Below, one piece after another: positions 1 to 9,318 of a stretch of 64,000 nt of DNA (positions within the stretch are counted from its first letter, which is position 1; each line of letters begins with the position of its first letter). The notes beneath the pieces were generated by a model. It had not been told where the DNA came from and did not search any database. It worked only from the letters and a program-made list of their open reading frames with translations. The stretch covers positions 248,001 to 312,000 of the forward strand of contig JAURWY010000034.1 in the NCBI GenBank assembly GCA_030654695.1, written 5' to 3'. This stretch comes from Polaromonas sp. (GTDB lineage Bacteria; Pseudomonadota; Gammaproteobacteria; Burkholderiales; Burkholderiaceae_C). The translations under genes were made by a program, and so were the position numbers.

Positions 1-312
1 CGTGAGTTTGCGAATCTCAGCCAGCAGCTGCTCAGCCAAAGCCGGTGAACCCAGCGCATCCATGACGACCACGCCAGCGGGTGTGATGACGAAGCCAGCG
101 TTGGAGATGAAGTTTTGATTGGCGCTGGAACCCATGGCCGACAGGCCTTCGACATACCAAGCGAGCTTCGAGACGCGCTGCGCGCTCATGTTGACATGGG
201 TACTGGCGGCGTCGGCTTGGGGAGCAGACACCGACTGCGCCTGCACGTGTGCCGCAGGCCAAAGCGCCAGCGCCAACATCAGCGGCAGCGCCCGATGTGT
301 GAAAAACTGCAT
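1..312 (-). CDS. MBL-fold metallo-hydrolase, periplasmic, N-terminal part only
   Basis: The minus strand opens with ATG at 312 and runs off the window edge after 104 codons, so only the N-terminus is present. Residues 1-26 form a signal peptide (hydrophobic LPLMLALALWPAA, then AHVQA), so the protein is probably exported. The segment YVEGLSAMGSSANQNFISNA followed by VVVMDALGSPALAEQLL is the first beta-strand pair of the metallo-beta-lactamase fold as seen in SoxH-like and quinoprotein-relay hydrolases. The zinc-binding HxHxDH motif would lie beyond the edge, so activity cannot be judged. It lies 92 bases downstream of the propionate-CoA ligase gene on the same strand and may be cotranscribed. 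This ORF is absent from the supplied track because it is cut by the window boundary. Confidence 0.75.
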   Translation of the reverse strand, partial: MQFFTHRALPLMLALALWPAAHVQAQSVSAPQADAASTHVNMSAQRVSKLAWYVEGLSAMGSSANQNFISNAGFVITPAGVVVMDALGSPALAEQLLAEIRKLT

Positions 313-404
313 GTCTCCCCTCCCCTGTAATCGTTTAAGACTTGTCATGGCCGAAGCCAAATATAAGCCAAAAGCGAATTAAGGAGTTGGGAGATTTCAG
401 TTGA

Positions 405-2333
405 TCAGCTCGCCATGCGATCCCTGATCTGCTGTAAAGCGGCCGGGTCGTCCATGCTCGTCACATCGCCCGCATCACGACCTTCGCAAATAGCCTGAAT
501 CACGCGGCGCAGCAGTTTGCCGCTGCGGGTCTTCGGCAAGGCCGTGACAAAGCGCACGCGCGCCGGCCGGGCGACAGCACCCAAATCGCCATCGACCCGT
601 TTCATGATCTCGCGCTCAAGCTGTTGTGCAACAGCCGGATCATTCAAAGCACTGGCGTCTTTCAGCACGACAAATGCCATGGCGACTTGCCCCTTCAGGC
701 TGTCAGCCACACCGACCACCGCAACTTCAGCCACAGAGGCATGACCTGAAATACTTTCTTCGATCTCGCGCGTGCCGAGGCGGTGGCCCGCCACGTTGAT
801 CACGTCGTCAGTCCGACCGAGGATGAAGTAATAACCGTCTTCGTCGCGAATGCCCCAGTCGAAGGTGTTGTAGACCAGCTTGCCCGGGATGCTCTTCCAA
901 TACGTGTTGACGAAGCGCGCGTCGTCTTTCCAGATCGTCTGCATGAAACCCGGCGGCGTTGGGCCGTCCAGCACCACCACACCTTTTTCATTCGGCTGGG
1001 TCAGTTCTTCGCCGGTGTTTTCATGCAACAGCTTGACGTTATAGCCGTACATGGGCACACCAGGACTGCCGAACTTACTGGTCATGGGCGTCACGCCATT
1101 GGCCACGGTGAGCAGCGGCCAGCCGGTTTCGGTTTGCCAGTAGTTGTCGATGATGGGCACATTCAGGCCTTCGCTGATCCAGCGTGCGGTAGGCTCGTCC
1201 AAAGGCTCTCCGGCCAGATACAAAGCACGCAGGCTCGACAGATCGTATTTTTTGAGGAGCGCTGGGTCTTGTTTTTTAAGCACACGCACGGCCGTCGGCG
1301 CGCTGAACATGCCCGTCACCTTGTACTTTTCGACCAAGCTCCACCAGATCCCGCCGTTGGGCTGACCGTCCATGCCTTGCGTTGGCAGGCCCTCGTACAT
1401 GATGGTCGCCATGCCAGCAATCAACGGGCCGTAAACGATGTAGCTGTGACCCACGACCCAGCCAATGTCGCTGGTGGCGAAGAATGTTTCGCCGGCACGG
1501 CCGCCAAAAATATACTTCATGCTGGCCGCTAAAGCGACGGTGTAGCCTGCGGTGTCGCGCTGCACGCCTTTGGGTTTGCCGGTGGTACCGCTGGTGTAAA
1601 TGGTGTAGCTGATGTCGGTCGAGTTCATCGGCTCGCAAGGCACTTGCGCGTCGATGTGTTGCTGCCGTAATGCAGACCACAGATGGTCGCGCCCAGCAAC
1701 CCAATCCATCGGTGCGAGTTGCCGGTCAGACAACAGCACAGCGTCTGGCTTGTGGGTGGCCAGACGAATCGCTTCGTCCAGCAAGTGCTTGTAGGGCGTC
1801 GGCTTGCCGCCGCGCGAACCGGCATCGGCGCTGACGATAACTTTCGGTGTGGCGTCATCAATCCGCGAGGCCAGTGAACCGCTGGCAAAACCGCCAAACA
1901 CCACGCAATGAATGGCGCCGATGCGCGCGCAGGCAAGCATCGCAAAAGCGGCGTCGGCCACCATCGGCATGTAGATCAACACGCGATCGCCTTTTTGCAC
2001 GCCCAGCGACTGCAGGCTGGCAGCCATGCGCTGAACTTCGCGGTGCAATTCTGTGAAGGTGTAGGTTTTTTCAGTGCCGGTTTCAGTCGAAATCGCAATC
2101 AGGGCCGCCTGATCTGCACGCTCTGTCAAATGTCGGTCGACCGCGTTGTGGCACAGATTGGTTTGGCCGCCTTCGAACCAGCGCGCAAACGGTGGGTTGT
2201 CGTAATTGCAGACCCGCTCAAAGGGCTTGAACCAGTCGATCAGCTTGGCCTGCTCAGCCCAAAATGCATCCGGCTGATCGATGGACTGGCGGTAAAAGTC
2301 GGCATAGGTGACGGGGGTCGGCGCTGGGCTCAT
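405..2333 (-). CDS. prpE: Propionate-CoA ligase
   Basis: A 642-residue acyl-CoA synthetase of the AMP-forming ANL superfamily, predicted to activate propionate to propionyl-CoA in the cytoplasm. The N-terminal ACAS domain (TYADFYRQSIDQPDAFWAEQ) is followed by the P-loop-like A3 motif YTSGTTGKPKGV near residue 246, the A5 region YWQTETGWP, the hinge around GRTDDVINVAGHRLGTREIE and the C-terminal LPKTRSGKLLRR. The lysine in that last motif is the catalytic residue that protein acetylation switches off in this family. Length and the N-terminal sequence fit PrpE better than acetyl-CoA synthetase, which is usually about 650 residues with an earlier extension. ATG at 2333. Substrate choice between propionate and acetate is inferred from sequence only. 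Confidence 0.88.
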   Translation of the reverse strand: MSPAPTPVTYADFYRQSIDQPDAFWAEQAKLIDWFKPFERVCNYDNPPFARWFEGGQTNLCHNAVDRHLTERADQAALIAISTETGTEKTYTFTELHREVQRMAASLQSLGVQKGDRVLIYMPMVADAAFAMLACARIGAIHCVVFGGFASGSLASRIDDATPKVIVSADAGSRGGKPTPYKHLLDEAIRLATHKPDAVLLSDRQLAPMDWVAGRDHLWSALRQQHIDAQVPCEPMNSTDISYTIYTSGTTGKPKGVQRDTAGYTVALAASMKYIFGGRAGETFFATSDIGWVVGHSYIVYGPLIAGMATIMYEGLPTQGMDGQPNGGIWWSLVEKYKVTGMFSAPTAVRVLKKQDPALLKKYDLSSLRALYLAGEPLDEPTARWISEGLNVPIIDNYWQTETGWPLLTVANGVTPMTSKFGSPGVPMYGYNVKLLHENTGEELTQPNEKGVVVLDGPTPPGFMQTIWKDDARFVNTYWKSIPGKLVYNTFDWGIRDEDGYYFILGRTDDVINVAGHRLGTREIEESISGHASVAEVAVVGVADSLKGQVAMAFVVLKDASALNDPAVAQQLEREIMKRVDGDLGAVARPARVRFVTALPKTRSGKLLRRVIQAICEGRDAGDVTSMDDPAALQQIRDRMAS

Positions 2334-2424
2334 TTTGGGTCTCCGTTTAAACTGAATTCATAATTATTGATAACAGGCTTGCATCAGCCTGACTTCAACC
2401 CTTCAATTCAGAGCGACCCCGCGC

Positions 2425-3051
2425 TCACTTGATCAGCGACTGCACCCGCTTGAACATCTCGTGGTCGGCTGTGCGCAGCCATTCAAAAGCCACCATCTCG
2501 GTGGTGACCAATTCGGCCCCATTGCCAGCCAGTCGGTCAAAAGCGGCGTCCCGATTGCGTTCGCTGCGGGAACTGCAGGCGTCGGTGACGACCCAGACGT
2601 CAAACTCTTCTTCGAGCAAATCAAGCGCGGTTTGCAGCAAGCAGACATGCGCTTCGCAACCGGCCATCACGATGATGCCGCGACCTTCTTCTTCGGCCGG
2701 TGCCGCAGGCTTTTGCAAATGCTTGGGCAGGCTGCGGGCATTACCGCCCTGCGTTGCTTTTCGGGCTGGCGGGCGCAGCCAATCCGACAGACCGTCAGCC
2801 ACCGCGCTGAAAGACTGCTTGTTCATCACCCTGCCGCCGGCTTGCTCAATGGCGGCCTGCAATTCCGGGACGTTCGGGCCCAGATCGTCAGGACTTTGGG
2901 CTGTGCCCCAAACAGGCACTTGCAACGCTTCAGCGAGGCGCGCCAGGCGCAAGGCATTGGCCAACACCCGATCGTTCTCAAAAATGGAAGGCATCAGGCG
3001 GACTTGGTAGTCCACCAGCAACAATTGGGATTCTTCAACGTCAAGCAGCAT
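2425..3051 (-). CDS. Isochorismatase-family cysteine hydrolase
   Basis: About 208 residues from ATG 3051; the track starts at a TTG four codons earlier. It has the isochorismatase-like Rossmann fold with the Asp-Lys-Cys triad visible: the aspartate in LLLVDYQ near the N-terminus, the lysine in MNKQSFSA, and the nucleophilic cysteine in GCEAHVCLLQTALDL. Family members hydrolyse C-N bonds (isochorismate, nicotinamide, carbamoyl compounds); YcaC-like members remain uncharacterised. An unusual low-complexity loop of about 30 residues (KATQGGNARSLPKHLQKPAA, then EEEGRG) interrupts the central part and looks like a lineage-specific insertion. The substrate cannot be predicted. It lies upstream of prpE on the same strand with a 91-base gap. 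Confidence 0.8.
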   Translation of the reverse strand: MLLDVEESQLLLVDYQVRLMPSIFENDRVLANALRLARLAEALQVPVWGTAQSPDDLGPNVPELQAAIEQAGGRVMNKQSFSAVADGLSDWLRPPARKATQGGNARSLPKHLQKPAAPAEEEGRGIIVMAGCEAHVCLLQTALDLLEEEFDVWVVTDACSSRSERNRDAAFDRLAGNGAELVTTEMVAFEWLRTADHEMFKRVQSLIK

Positions 3052-3203
3052 AGAGATGTCCAATAAAAAAGGATGTTCGGATGGCGGGGATGCAGGTCAC
3101 CCGCGATGCGGCATCTTGCCAGAAGTTGGCAATGGACATTCACAAGTTCATGCACCCAGAATCGGCTAGCGACCCAGTGGGCATCATTCCCAGCGTCAAA
3201 AGA

Positions 3204-3857
3204 TCACATGCCGCCGAGGTCCTGAATGGCATCGACCACCAAACCGGTGCCAATCGCAATCAGCAAGATGTCGGAAGCAACGCGCACATAGCGGTGGCCT
3301 GAAGGCGGAACGCCAAGCGTGACCACTATGGCGGCGGGAACCGTGTGGTAAATCACGGCCGGAGCCAAGCGCTGGCCCACGCTGTAGTAACGAACTTGGC
3401 CCGGAGGCATGCAGCCATTGTGTTTTCTCGACAAGCCGGGTGGGCAACGTCCAGTCCGGTACTCATTGCCGTAATAGTCGTGCACAGCAGAACGCTGACG
3501 CTCTTGAAAATAAGAGCCTGCCCGACTGCCAGCGTGGGCCTGCCCTTGTCGATCAGGGCCAGAGCGGTCGCGGCTTTGTCGCGCTTCATCACGTCGATCT
3601 TGACCGCGTCGGTCAGCGTCTCGCAGATCCGTGCCGTGCACCTCCAAGCCCTGCCTGTCAGAACCCGGTGAATGCTTGCCGCCTTTGCCGCTGTCGTTGT
3701 CGTGCCGACCACCGCTGGGTCCGTCTGATCGCTCCGCCAGTGCTGCGCCACAAAGCAGCAAGGCGGACAACAACACCAGCAGTTGACGGCTCAGGAGCGG
3801 AATCAAAGGCTTGGCGTCACATGGGGGTTGGGACAACTGGTTTTCAATTGAAGGCAT
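3204..3857 (-). CDS. CigR/RcnB-family envelope protein
   Basis: A 217-residue protein. A hydrophobic stretch (LLVLLSALLLCGAALA, residues 27-42) acts as signal peptide or lipoprotein-like leader. A long charged low-complexity linker rich in DRQG, DRRG and RDRSGPDRQG repeats follows. The C-terminal third contains YYGNEYRTGRCPPGLSRKHN and GCMPPGQ, the Tyr/Gly/Pro-rich pattern of the RcnB/CigR domain, and it ends with a hydrophobic segment (ILLIAIGTGLVVDAIQDL). Relatives are periplasmic or inner-membrane proteins linked to metal homeostasis (RcnB) or Salmonella antivirulence (CigR); the role here is unknown. ATG at 3857. Confidence 0.7.
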   Translation of the reverse strand: MPSIENQLSQPPCDAKPLIPLLSRQLLVLLSALLLCGAALAERSDGPSGGRHDNDSGKGGKHSPGSDRQGLEVHGTDLRDADRRGQDRRDEARQSRDRSGPDRQGQAHAGSRAGSYFQERQRSAVHDYYGNEYRTGRCPPGLSRKHNGCMPPGQVRYYSVGQRLAPAVIYHTVPAAIVVTLGVPPSGHRYVRVASDILLIAIGTGLVVDAIQDLGGM

Positions 3858-4065
3858 AATTTTTCTTTGTCAGGACAAACGTCAAAGTGAATTGTTGTTT
3901 TGACCGATGGCGTACGACAAATTAGTCGCGTGCTGGTACACGCCAAAGTTAATTACTCGGTATTCATTTTTATTCCAGCGTTGCCATGCCATCTGATTTT
4001 TAAGTACTGCGTAAAGAATTGTCTCGCGACCATCGCCACTGTTACAAGTCTGTTAAAACAGCATC

Positions 4066-4818
4066 ATGAAACGATCAGCGATACCCGTTCCGTGGCTGAT
4101 CGTCGGCGAAGAGTTTCCCGACGTAAGCAGCGCTTGGGGAGCCAACGACCCTGCGCCAGGGTTGCTTGCCGCAGGCGGCGCGCTGAACGCGCCAAGCTTG
4201 GTACGAGCCTACAGCGCGGGTATCTTTCCGTGGTTCAGTCTTGGCCAACCGATTTTGTGGTGGAGCCCGAACCCTCGCATGGTGCTCAAGACCGGCCAAT
4301 TCAAATTGCACAGATCCCTCCAAAAAACGCTCAAGAAATTCACCGGATCCACCAACTGCGCTGTCAAAATGGACAGCGCATTCGATCAAGTCATCGGCGC
4401 TTGTGCCATCTCCCCGCGCGACGGTCAAACGGGCACCTGGATCGTGCCAGACATGATCACTGCCTACACCGCTCTGCACCGAGCTGGACATGCCCACAGT
4501 GTTGAGACTTGGGTCAACGGGGAACTGGTCGGTGGGCTCTACTGTGTCAATCTGGGCGGCATGGTCTTTGGTGAGTCCATGTTTGCGCGACAGACAGATG
4601 CCTCCAAAATTGCATTGGCTGCGTTGGTCGCTTTTTGCAGAGCCAAGGGCATCAGCATGATAGATTGTCAACAAAATACGCAGCACTTGTCATCGTTTGG
4701 GGCTAGCGAAATGAACCGAAAAGAATTTGTCGCCCACGTCAGCCAACAGACTGAAAAACCAGCGCCCGAGTGGAGATTCGAGCCCCCTTTTTGGGCTGAG
4801 ATTGGCATGAAATTTTGA
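4066..4818 (+). CDS. aat: Leucyl/phenylalanyl-tRNA-protein transferase
   Basis: A 250-residue cytoplasmic enzyme that moves Leu or Phe from aminoacyl-tRNA to N-terminal Lys or Arg of proteins, marking them for ClpS/ClpAP. Diagnostic pieces are the N-terminal GLLAAGGALNAPSLVRAYSAGIFPW, the WWSPNPRMV motif, and the GNAT-like core around VETWVNGELVGGLYCVNLGGMVFGESMF. The last part, FGASEMNRKEFV, is the usual C-terminal substrate-positioning motif. ATG at 4066. It is followed after 35 bases by the Bpt gene on the same strand, and this pairing is usual in Proteobacteria because both products create leucine N-degrons. Confidence 0.95.
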   Translation: MKRSAIPVPWLIVGEEFPDVSSAWGANDPAPGLLAAGGALNAPSLVRAYSAGIFPWFSLGQPILWWSPNPRMVLKTGQFKLHRSLQKTLKKFTGSTNCAVKMDSAFDQVIGACAISPRDGQTGTWIVPDMITAYTALHRAGHAHSVETWVNGELVGGLYCVNLGGMVFGESMFARQTDASKIALAALVAFCRAKGISMIDCQQNTQHLSSFGASEMNRKEFVAHVSQQTEKPAPEWRFEPPFWAEIGMKF

Positions 4819-4853
4819 TGCATCACGCTTAACATCACGACGCACTGACAACC

Positions 4854-5597
4854 GTGACCCATCTCAACGACTTGCCGCTGCAGACTCTGCAGTTTTATGC
4901 CACGGCGCCCTACCCGTGCAGCTATTTGCCAGACAAACAGGCACGCTCCCAAGTGGCAACGCCTAGCCATCTGATTCAGAACGAGGCTTATTCACAACTG
5001 GTGGCCAACGGATTTCGACGCAGCGGCATGTTCACGTATCGGCCCTACTGCGATGGCTGCCAAGCCTGCGTCCCGTTGCGGGTGCTCGTCAATGACTTCA
5101 AACCTGACCGCAGCCTGCGCCGTGCGTCGATGCAGCACCAACACCTTGAAGCCCGGGTACTCAAGCTGGGGTTCTCCGCCGAGCACTACGACCTTTATCT
5201 GCGCTACCAAAAAAGTCGGCACGCGGGCGGCGGCATGGACCAAGACAGCGTGGATCAATACACCCAATTTTTGCTGCAGAGCCGAGTTAATTCACGCTTG
5301 GTGGAATTCAGGGACCCTGTGCCTGATGGTGAAGCGGGTCCCCTTCGAATGGTGTCGATTCTAGATCTGCTCGATGACGGTATTTCAGCGGTTTACACCT
5401 TCTACGAACCAGACGCTAAAGCGGCTTATGGCAACTACGGCGTGCTCTGGCAGATTCAACAGTCTCGACTTCTTGGCTTGCCTTTTTTGTATCTTGGCTA
5501 CTGGATCGCAGAAAGCCAAAAGATGAATTACAAGGCGCGCTTTAAGCCTCATGAAATCCGCGTCAAGGGTGAATGGATCAGGCCGACGGGTTGCTGA
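4854..5597 (+). CDS. bpt: Aspartate/glutamate leucyltransferase (arginyltransferase family)
   Basis: A 247-residue bacterial ATE-family enzyme that transfers leucine from Leu-tRNA to N-terminal Asp or Glu. The N-terminal ATE domain shows [16 protein letters not shown] and [20 protein letters not shown]; the CxxC pair and preceding Cys are the conserved metal/cofactor-binding cysteines. The C-terminal domain shows [20 protein letters not shown] and [10 protein letters not shown], typical of Bpt. Translation starts at GTG 4854 ([10 protein letters not shown]); no ATG is available nearby. It lies 35 bases after aat, so the two are likely one transcript. Confidence 0.93.
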   Translation: MTHLNDLPLQTLQFYATAPYPCSYLPDKQARSQVATPSHLIQNEAYSQLVANGFRRSGMFTYRPYCDGCQACVPLRVLVNDFKPDRSLRRASMQHQHLEARVLKLGFSAEHYDLYLRYQKSRHAGGGMDQDSVDQYTQFLLQSRVNSRLVEFRDPVPDGEAGPLRMVSILDLLDDGISAVYTFYEPDAKAAYGNYGVLWQIQQSRLLGLPFLYLGYWIAESQKMNYKARFKPHEIRVKGEWIRPTGC

Positions 5598-5624
5598 GCG
5601 TGACATGAGATTTCACAAAGTAAA

Positions 5625-6437
5625 ATGCAGAAAAAAGGCTGCACCATGAAAAACCCAGACACCAGCGCACAAACCACCCCGACGGTTCAGGTGATTGGGC
5701 GCATGTTCACCTTGCTAGAGATTCTCGCGGGTCGCGAAGAAGCCGTTTCACTCAAAGAGATCAGCGAAAAGTCTGGCCTTCATCCCTCCACGGCGCACCG
5801 AATCTTGAACGATCTGGCAACCGGTCGCTTTGTAGAACGGCCTGCAGCAGGAAGCTACCGGCTTGGCATGCGCTTGCTGGAGCTAGGCAACTTGGTCAAA
5901 GCTCGGCTCAGCGTGCGTGATGCAGCGCTCATACCCATGCGCGAACTGCACAAGCTGACGCAACAACCAGTCAATCTGAGCATGCGTCAAGGCGATGAAA
6001 TTGTGTATGTTGAGCGAGCCTACAGCGAACGCTCTGGTATGCAGGTGGTTCGCGCCATCGGTGGCCACGCCCCTTTGCATCTGACATCGGTTGGCAAGTT
6101 GTTTCTGGCCTTTGATGACCCTCAACGTTTGCGCAGCTATGCCACCCGAACCGGGCTGCCGGGCCACACCCGCAACAGCATCACACAACTGCCAATCCTT
6201 GAACGCGAGTTATCCAAAGCCCGCCAATATGGCATCGCCAGGGACAATGAAGAATTGGAACTGGGTGTCCGCTGTATGGCAGCAGGCATCTACGACGATC
6301 AGAACAAGTTGATTGCTGGACTGTCAATTTCAGCACCCGCCGATCGACTGGATGAAAGCTGGCTGCCCAAACTCCAAGCGACCGCCCATGAAATTTCAGT
6401 GGCCTTGGGCTGCAGCCAAGACCCCAAAGACTTTTAA
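5625..6437 (+). CDS. IclR-family transcriptional regulator
   Basis: A 270-residue DNA-binding regulator. Residues 20-85 form the winged helix (MFTLLEILAGREEAVSLKEI, SGLHPSTAHRILNDLA), and the C-terminal two-thirds is the IclR effector-binding GAF-like domain (GMRLLELGNL, VYVERAYSERSGMQVVRAIG, PLHLTSVGKLFLA, YDDQNKLIAGLSIS). The effector is unknown. IclR proteins often control aromatic or carboxylate catabolism, but the neighbours (bpt, pbpG) are housekeeping genes, so no target is suggested by position. The start may be ATG 5625 or ATG 5646 (MKNPDTSAQ), both in frame; neither has a strong Shine-Dalgarno sequence. Confidence 0.88.
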   Translation: MQKKGCTMKNPDTSAQTTPTVQVIGRMFTLLEILAGREEAVSLKEISEKSGLHPSTAHRILNDLATGRFVERPAAGSYRLGMRLLELGNLVKARLSVRDAALIPMRELHKLTQQPVNLSMRQGDEIVYVERAYSERSGMQVVRAIGGHAPLHLTSVGKLFLAFDDPQRLRSYATRTGLPGHTRNSITQLPILERELSKARQYGIARDNEELELGVRCMAAGIYDDQNKLIAGLSISAPADRLDESWLPKLQATAHEISVALGCSQDPKDF

Positions 6438-6461
6438 GTGCGGCTCTGAATTGGCTGGCGC

Positions 6462-7511
6462 TCAGCCGTCAGTCAGGCTGATCGCCTCTGCGATTTTTAA
6501 TTTTTGAATGACAATCGGGCCAGACTCAACCCAGCGACGAACGCGTTCTGCATCCGCAATACGGCTGAACTTGCCGGCCGAATCAAGAAATACCATGATC
6601 AGCTTGCGGCCAGCAATTTTGGTCTGCATGACAAGGCACTGCCCGGCTTCTGAGATGTAGCCAGTCTTTTGCAGACCGATGTCCCAGTTGGGACTTTTCA
6701 CCAAGCGATTGGTGTTGTTGTATTGCAATGTTTGGCGACCCACAGCGACTTGGTAGCCTGATGAAGTCGAGAGTTCACGTAACACTGGGTCGGCATGAGC
6801 CGCATTGACGAGGGTCGCCAGATCTTGGGCACTCGACTGATTCAGGCTGGACAAACCGGTTGGTTCAACATAACGGGTGTCCTTCATGCCGAGCATCTTC
6901 GCCTTCGAATTCATCAACCCCACAAAAGTCTGAAGTCCGCCAGGATAAGTCCGGCCAAGCGCATGCGCGGCACGATTTTCGCTGGACATCAAGGCCAGAT
7001 GAAGCAGCTCACCACGTGTCAGCGATGTACCAACCCGCAGGCGTGAACTGCTATTTTTTTCCGTATCGACATCGTCCTGGGTCACAGTCAGTACTTCATC
7101 CATGGGCAGGTTCGCGCCGCTGATGATGACGCCCGTCATGATCTTGGTCAGAGAAGCAATGGGCAACACTGCATGGTCGTTTTTGCTGAACAAAACTTCT
7201 TGGGTGTCTTGGTCGATGACCAGCGCCACGCTGGATTTGAGTGACAGCGGATCGGCTGCGCTGTGCAAACCAGCGATTTGTCCGAAAGATAATTTTGCAG
7301 GGGTGGCGGTACGCGCAACAACCGACTTTGAGCTTCGGACTTTGACTTGCTGACGCGTCGAGCTCGTTTTGGTAACCTTAGAGACACGCGTTTTCTTCGA
7401 CACTATTCGCTCACCATCCGTGGCTGCATGGGCCGCGGGAAAGCTGACAGACAGCCCTAAGACACAGAAACCAAACAATTGGGCAATGCGCTGAAGGGTT
7501 GTTTTGGGCAT
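6462..7511 (-). CDS. pbpG: D-alanyl-D-alanine endopeptidase (PBP7 type)
   Basis: A 349-residue low-molecular-weight penicillin-binding protein that cleaves peptidoglycan cross-links in the periplasm. A signal peptide is visible (LFGFCVLGLSVSFPAAHAA, about residues 11-29), followed by a basic Ser/Lys/Thr-rich linker. The three catalytic motifs of the S11 peptidase family are present: SLTK (in PIASLTKIMTGVI), SEN (in MSSENRAAHALGR) and KTG (in GLQKTGYISEAG). The length is close to that of E. coli PbpG. ATG at 7511. It follows the leuA block on the same strand after a 230-base gap in which I see no gene. Confidence 0.92.
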   Translation of the reverse strand: MPKTTLQRIAQLFGFCVLGLSVSFPAAHAATDGERIVSKKTRVSKVTKTSSTRQQVKVRSSKSVVARTATPAKLSFGQIAGLHSAADPLSLKSSVALVIDQDTQEVLFSKNDHAVLPIASLTKIMTGVIISGANLPMDEVLTVTQDDVDTEKNSSSRLRVGTSLTRGELLHLALMSSENRAAHALGRTYPGGLQTFVGLMNSKAKMLGMKDTRYVEPTGLSSLNQSSAQDLATLVNAAHADPVLRELSTSSGYQVAVGRQTLQYNNTNRLVKSPNWDIGLQKTGYISEAGQCLVMQTKIAGRKLIMVFLDSAGKFSRIADAERVRRWVESGPIVIQKLKIAEAISLTDG

Positions 7512-7741
7512 GGGCGGTTGGTCTTCTTTGGTAAAAAATGCAAAATTACGTACAACGTACTGTGCTTGAGTGTATCCAAATACAAAAAAGCACGCAATAT
7601 CAAAAACTTGCGTGACTTATTTCATGTGAAATTCCGGTTGACACGGCCCTTCCCGAGGCAGAACGCATTGCAGCGCCAAAGTTCAGGCAAGGCAAGCTAT
7701 TTTTTCAATTTTTACAAAAATTGTCGCCATCAGCCAGTATT

Positions 7742-9280
7742 TCAGCCTTGCGCTGGTACCCGATCGGCTTTGCTGTGCAGCTTGCTCAAGGCGCTCAAAT
7801 AAGCTTTGGCAGACGCCACGACGATGTCCGGATCAGAACCGACGCCATTGACGATGCGTCCACTGCTTTGCAATCGGACGGTGACTTCACCCTGGCTTTC
7901 AGTCGATCCACTGATCGCATTGACCGAGTACAAGACCATCTCGGCACCGCTCTTGACATGGGTTTCGATGGCTTTGAGTGAGGCATCGACCGGGCCATTG
8001 CCGTCTGAGCTGCCTTTGACTTCCTTGCCATCGACCGTGAAAGTGACGCTGGCTTGCGGGCGCTCTCCGGTTTCGCTGTGCTGGGACAAAGCCACAAAGC
8101 CGTATTGCTCTCGATCTTGCAAGACACTCGCGTCGCTGACCAGCGCCAAGATGTCTTCGTCAAAAATCTCGCTTTTCCGGTCCGCCAGTTCCTTGAATTT
8201 TGCAAAGGCGTTGTTGATGTCGGTCTCGCTTTCCATCTGCACGCCGAGGTCCAGCAAGCGCTGCTTGAAGGCGTTACGACCACTCAGCTTGCCCAACACC
8301 ATCTTGCTGGCGGTCCAGCCGACATCTTCGGCGCGCATGATCTCGTAGGTTTCACGCGCCTTGAGCATGCCGTCTTGATGGATGCCTGAGGCATGTGCGA
8401 AGGCGTTGGCGCCGACCACGGCTTTGTTAGGCTGCACCACAAAACCGGTTGTCTGACTGACCATCCGGCTGGCCGCCAAGATTTGCAAGGCATCGACGTT
8501 CATGTCGAGGTTGAAGTAATCACGGCGCGTTTTCACGGCCATGACGATTTCTTCAAGTGCGCAATTGCCTGCGCGTTCGCCCAAGCCATTGATGGTGCAC
8601 TCAACCTGCCTTGCGCCGCCGATCTTCACGCCGGCCAAGGAGTTGGCCACCGCCATGCCGAGGTCGTTGTGGCAGTGCACGGACCAGATCGCCTTGTCGC
8701 TGTTGGGCACGCGCTCGCGCAGCGTCTTGATGAAGTTTCCATAAAGGTCCGGCACCGCATAACCCACGGTGTCGGGCACGTTAATGGTCGTCGCACCCTC
8801 GTGGATGACGGCTTCGAGCACGCGGCACAAGTAGTCGATGTCGCTGCGGTAGCCGTCTTCAGGGCTGAACTCGACATCCGCCACCAAATTGCGGGCGAAC
8901 CGAACTGACAGTTTGGCCTGCTCCAACACCTGCTCTGGCGTCATGCGGAGTTTCTTCTCCATGTGCAAGGCGCTGGTGGCGATGAAGGTGTGGATGCGCG
9001 CTGAACGTGCACCCTTCAGGGCTTCAGCAGCACGTGAAATATCGCGGTCATTGGCGCGTGCCAGCGAGCAAATCGTCGAGTCCTTGATCGCATTGGCGAT
9101 CGCCTGCACGGCATCGAAGTCACCGTTTGAACTGGCGGCAAAACCGGCTTCGATCACATCGACTTTGAGCCGCTCAAGCTGGCGTGCAATGCGCAGCTTT
9201 TCATCGCGGGTCATGGATGCGCCCGGGGACTGTTCGCCATCGCGCAAGGTGGTGTCAAAAATAATCAATTTATCAGTCAT
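7742..9280 (-). CDS. leuA: 2-isopropylmalate synthase, short (E. coli-like) form
   Basis: A 512-residue enzyme that condenses acetyl-CoA with 2-oxoisovalerate in the first committed step of leucine synthesis. The catalytic TIM barrel starts with [16 protein letters not shown], which holds the metal-binding Asp; the [16 protein letters not shown] histidines complete the metal site and the barrel ends around [14 protein letters not shown]. The C-terminal regulatory LeuA dimer domain (residues about 390-500) contains [21 protein letters not shown], the leucine-binding fold. It begins 38 bases downstream of a second, quite different LeuA and is probably cotranscribed with it behind the leu leader. 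A related enzyme such as citramalate synthase cannot be fully excluded. Confidence 0.9.
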   Translation of the reverse strand: MTDKLIIFDTTLRDGEQSPGASMTRDEKLRIARQLERLKVDVIEAGFAASSNGDFDAVQAIANAIKDSTICSLARANDRDISRAAEALKGARSARIHTFIATSALHMEKKLRMTPEQVLEQAKLSVRFARNLVADVEFSPEDGYRSDIDYLCRVLEAVIHEGATTINVPDTVGYAVPDLYGNFIKTLRERVPNSDKAIWSVHCHNDLGMAVANSLAGVKIGGARQVECTINGLGERAGNCALEEIVMAVKTRRDYFNLDMNVDALQILAASRMVSQTTGFVVQPNKAVVGANAFAHASGIHQDGMLKARETYEIMRAEDVGWTASKMVLGKLSGRNAFKQRLLDLGVQMESETDINNAFAKFKELADRKSEIFDEDILALVSDASVLQDREQYGFVALSQHSETGERPQASVTFTVDGKEVKGSSDGNGPVDASLKAIETHVKSGAEMVLYSVNAISGSTESQGEVTVRLQSSGRIVNGVGSDPDIVVASAKAYLSALSKLHSKADRVPAQG

Positions 9281-9318
9281 CTCACGTCTCCTGAAATCTA
9301 GTTAGCTAATTCAGTTCG

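Noticed and set aside
783-1532. 249-residue plus-strand ORF opposite prpE
   Set aside because: It lies fully inside the recognisable propionate-CoA ligase on the other strand and its translation has no domain; a GC-codon shadow.
3900-4505. 201-residue plus-strand ORF over the aat start
   Set aside because: Different frame from the well-supported aat gene; the shared part has no domain.
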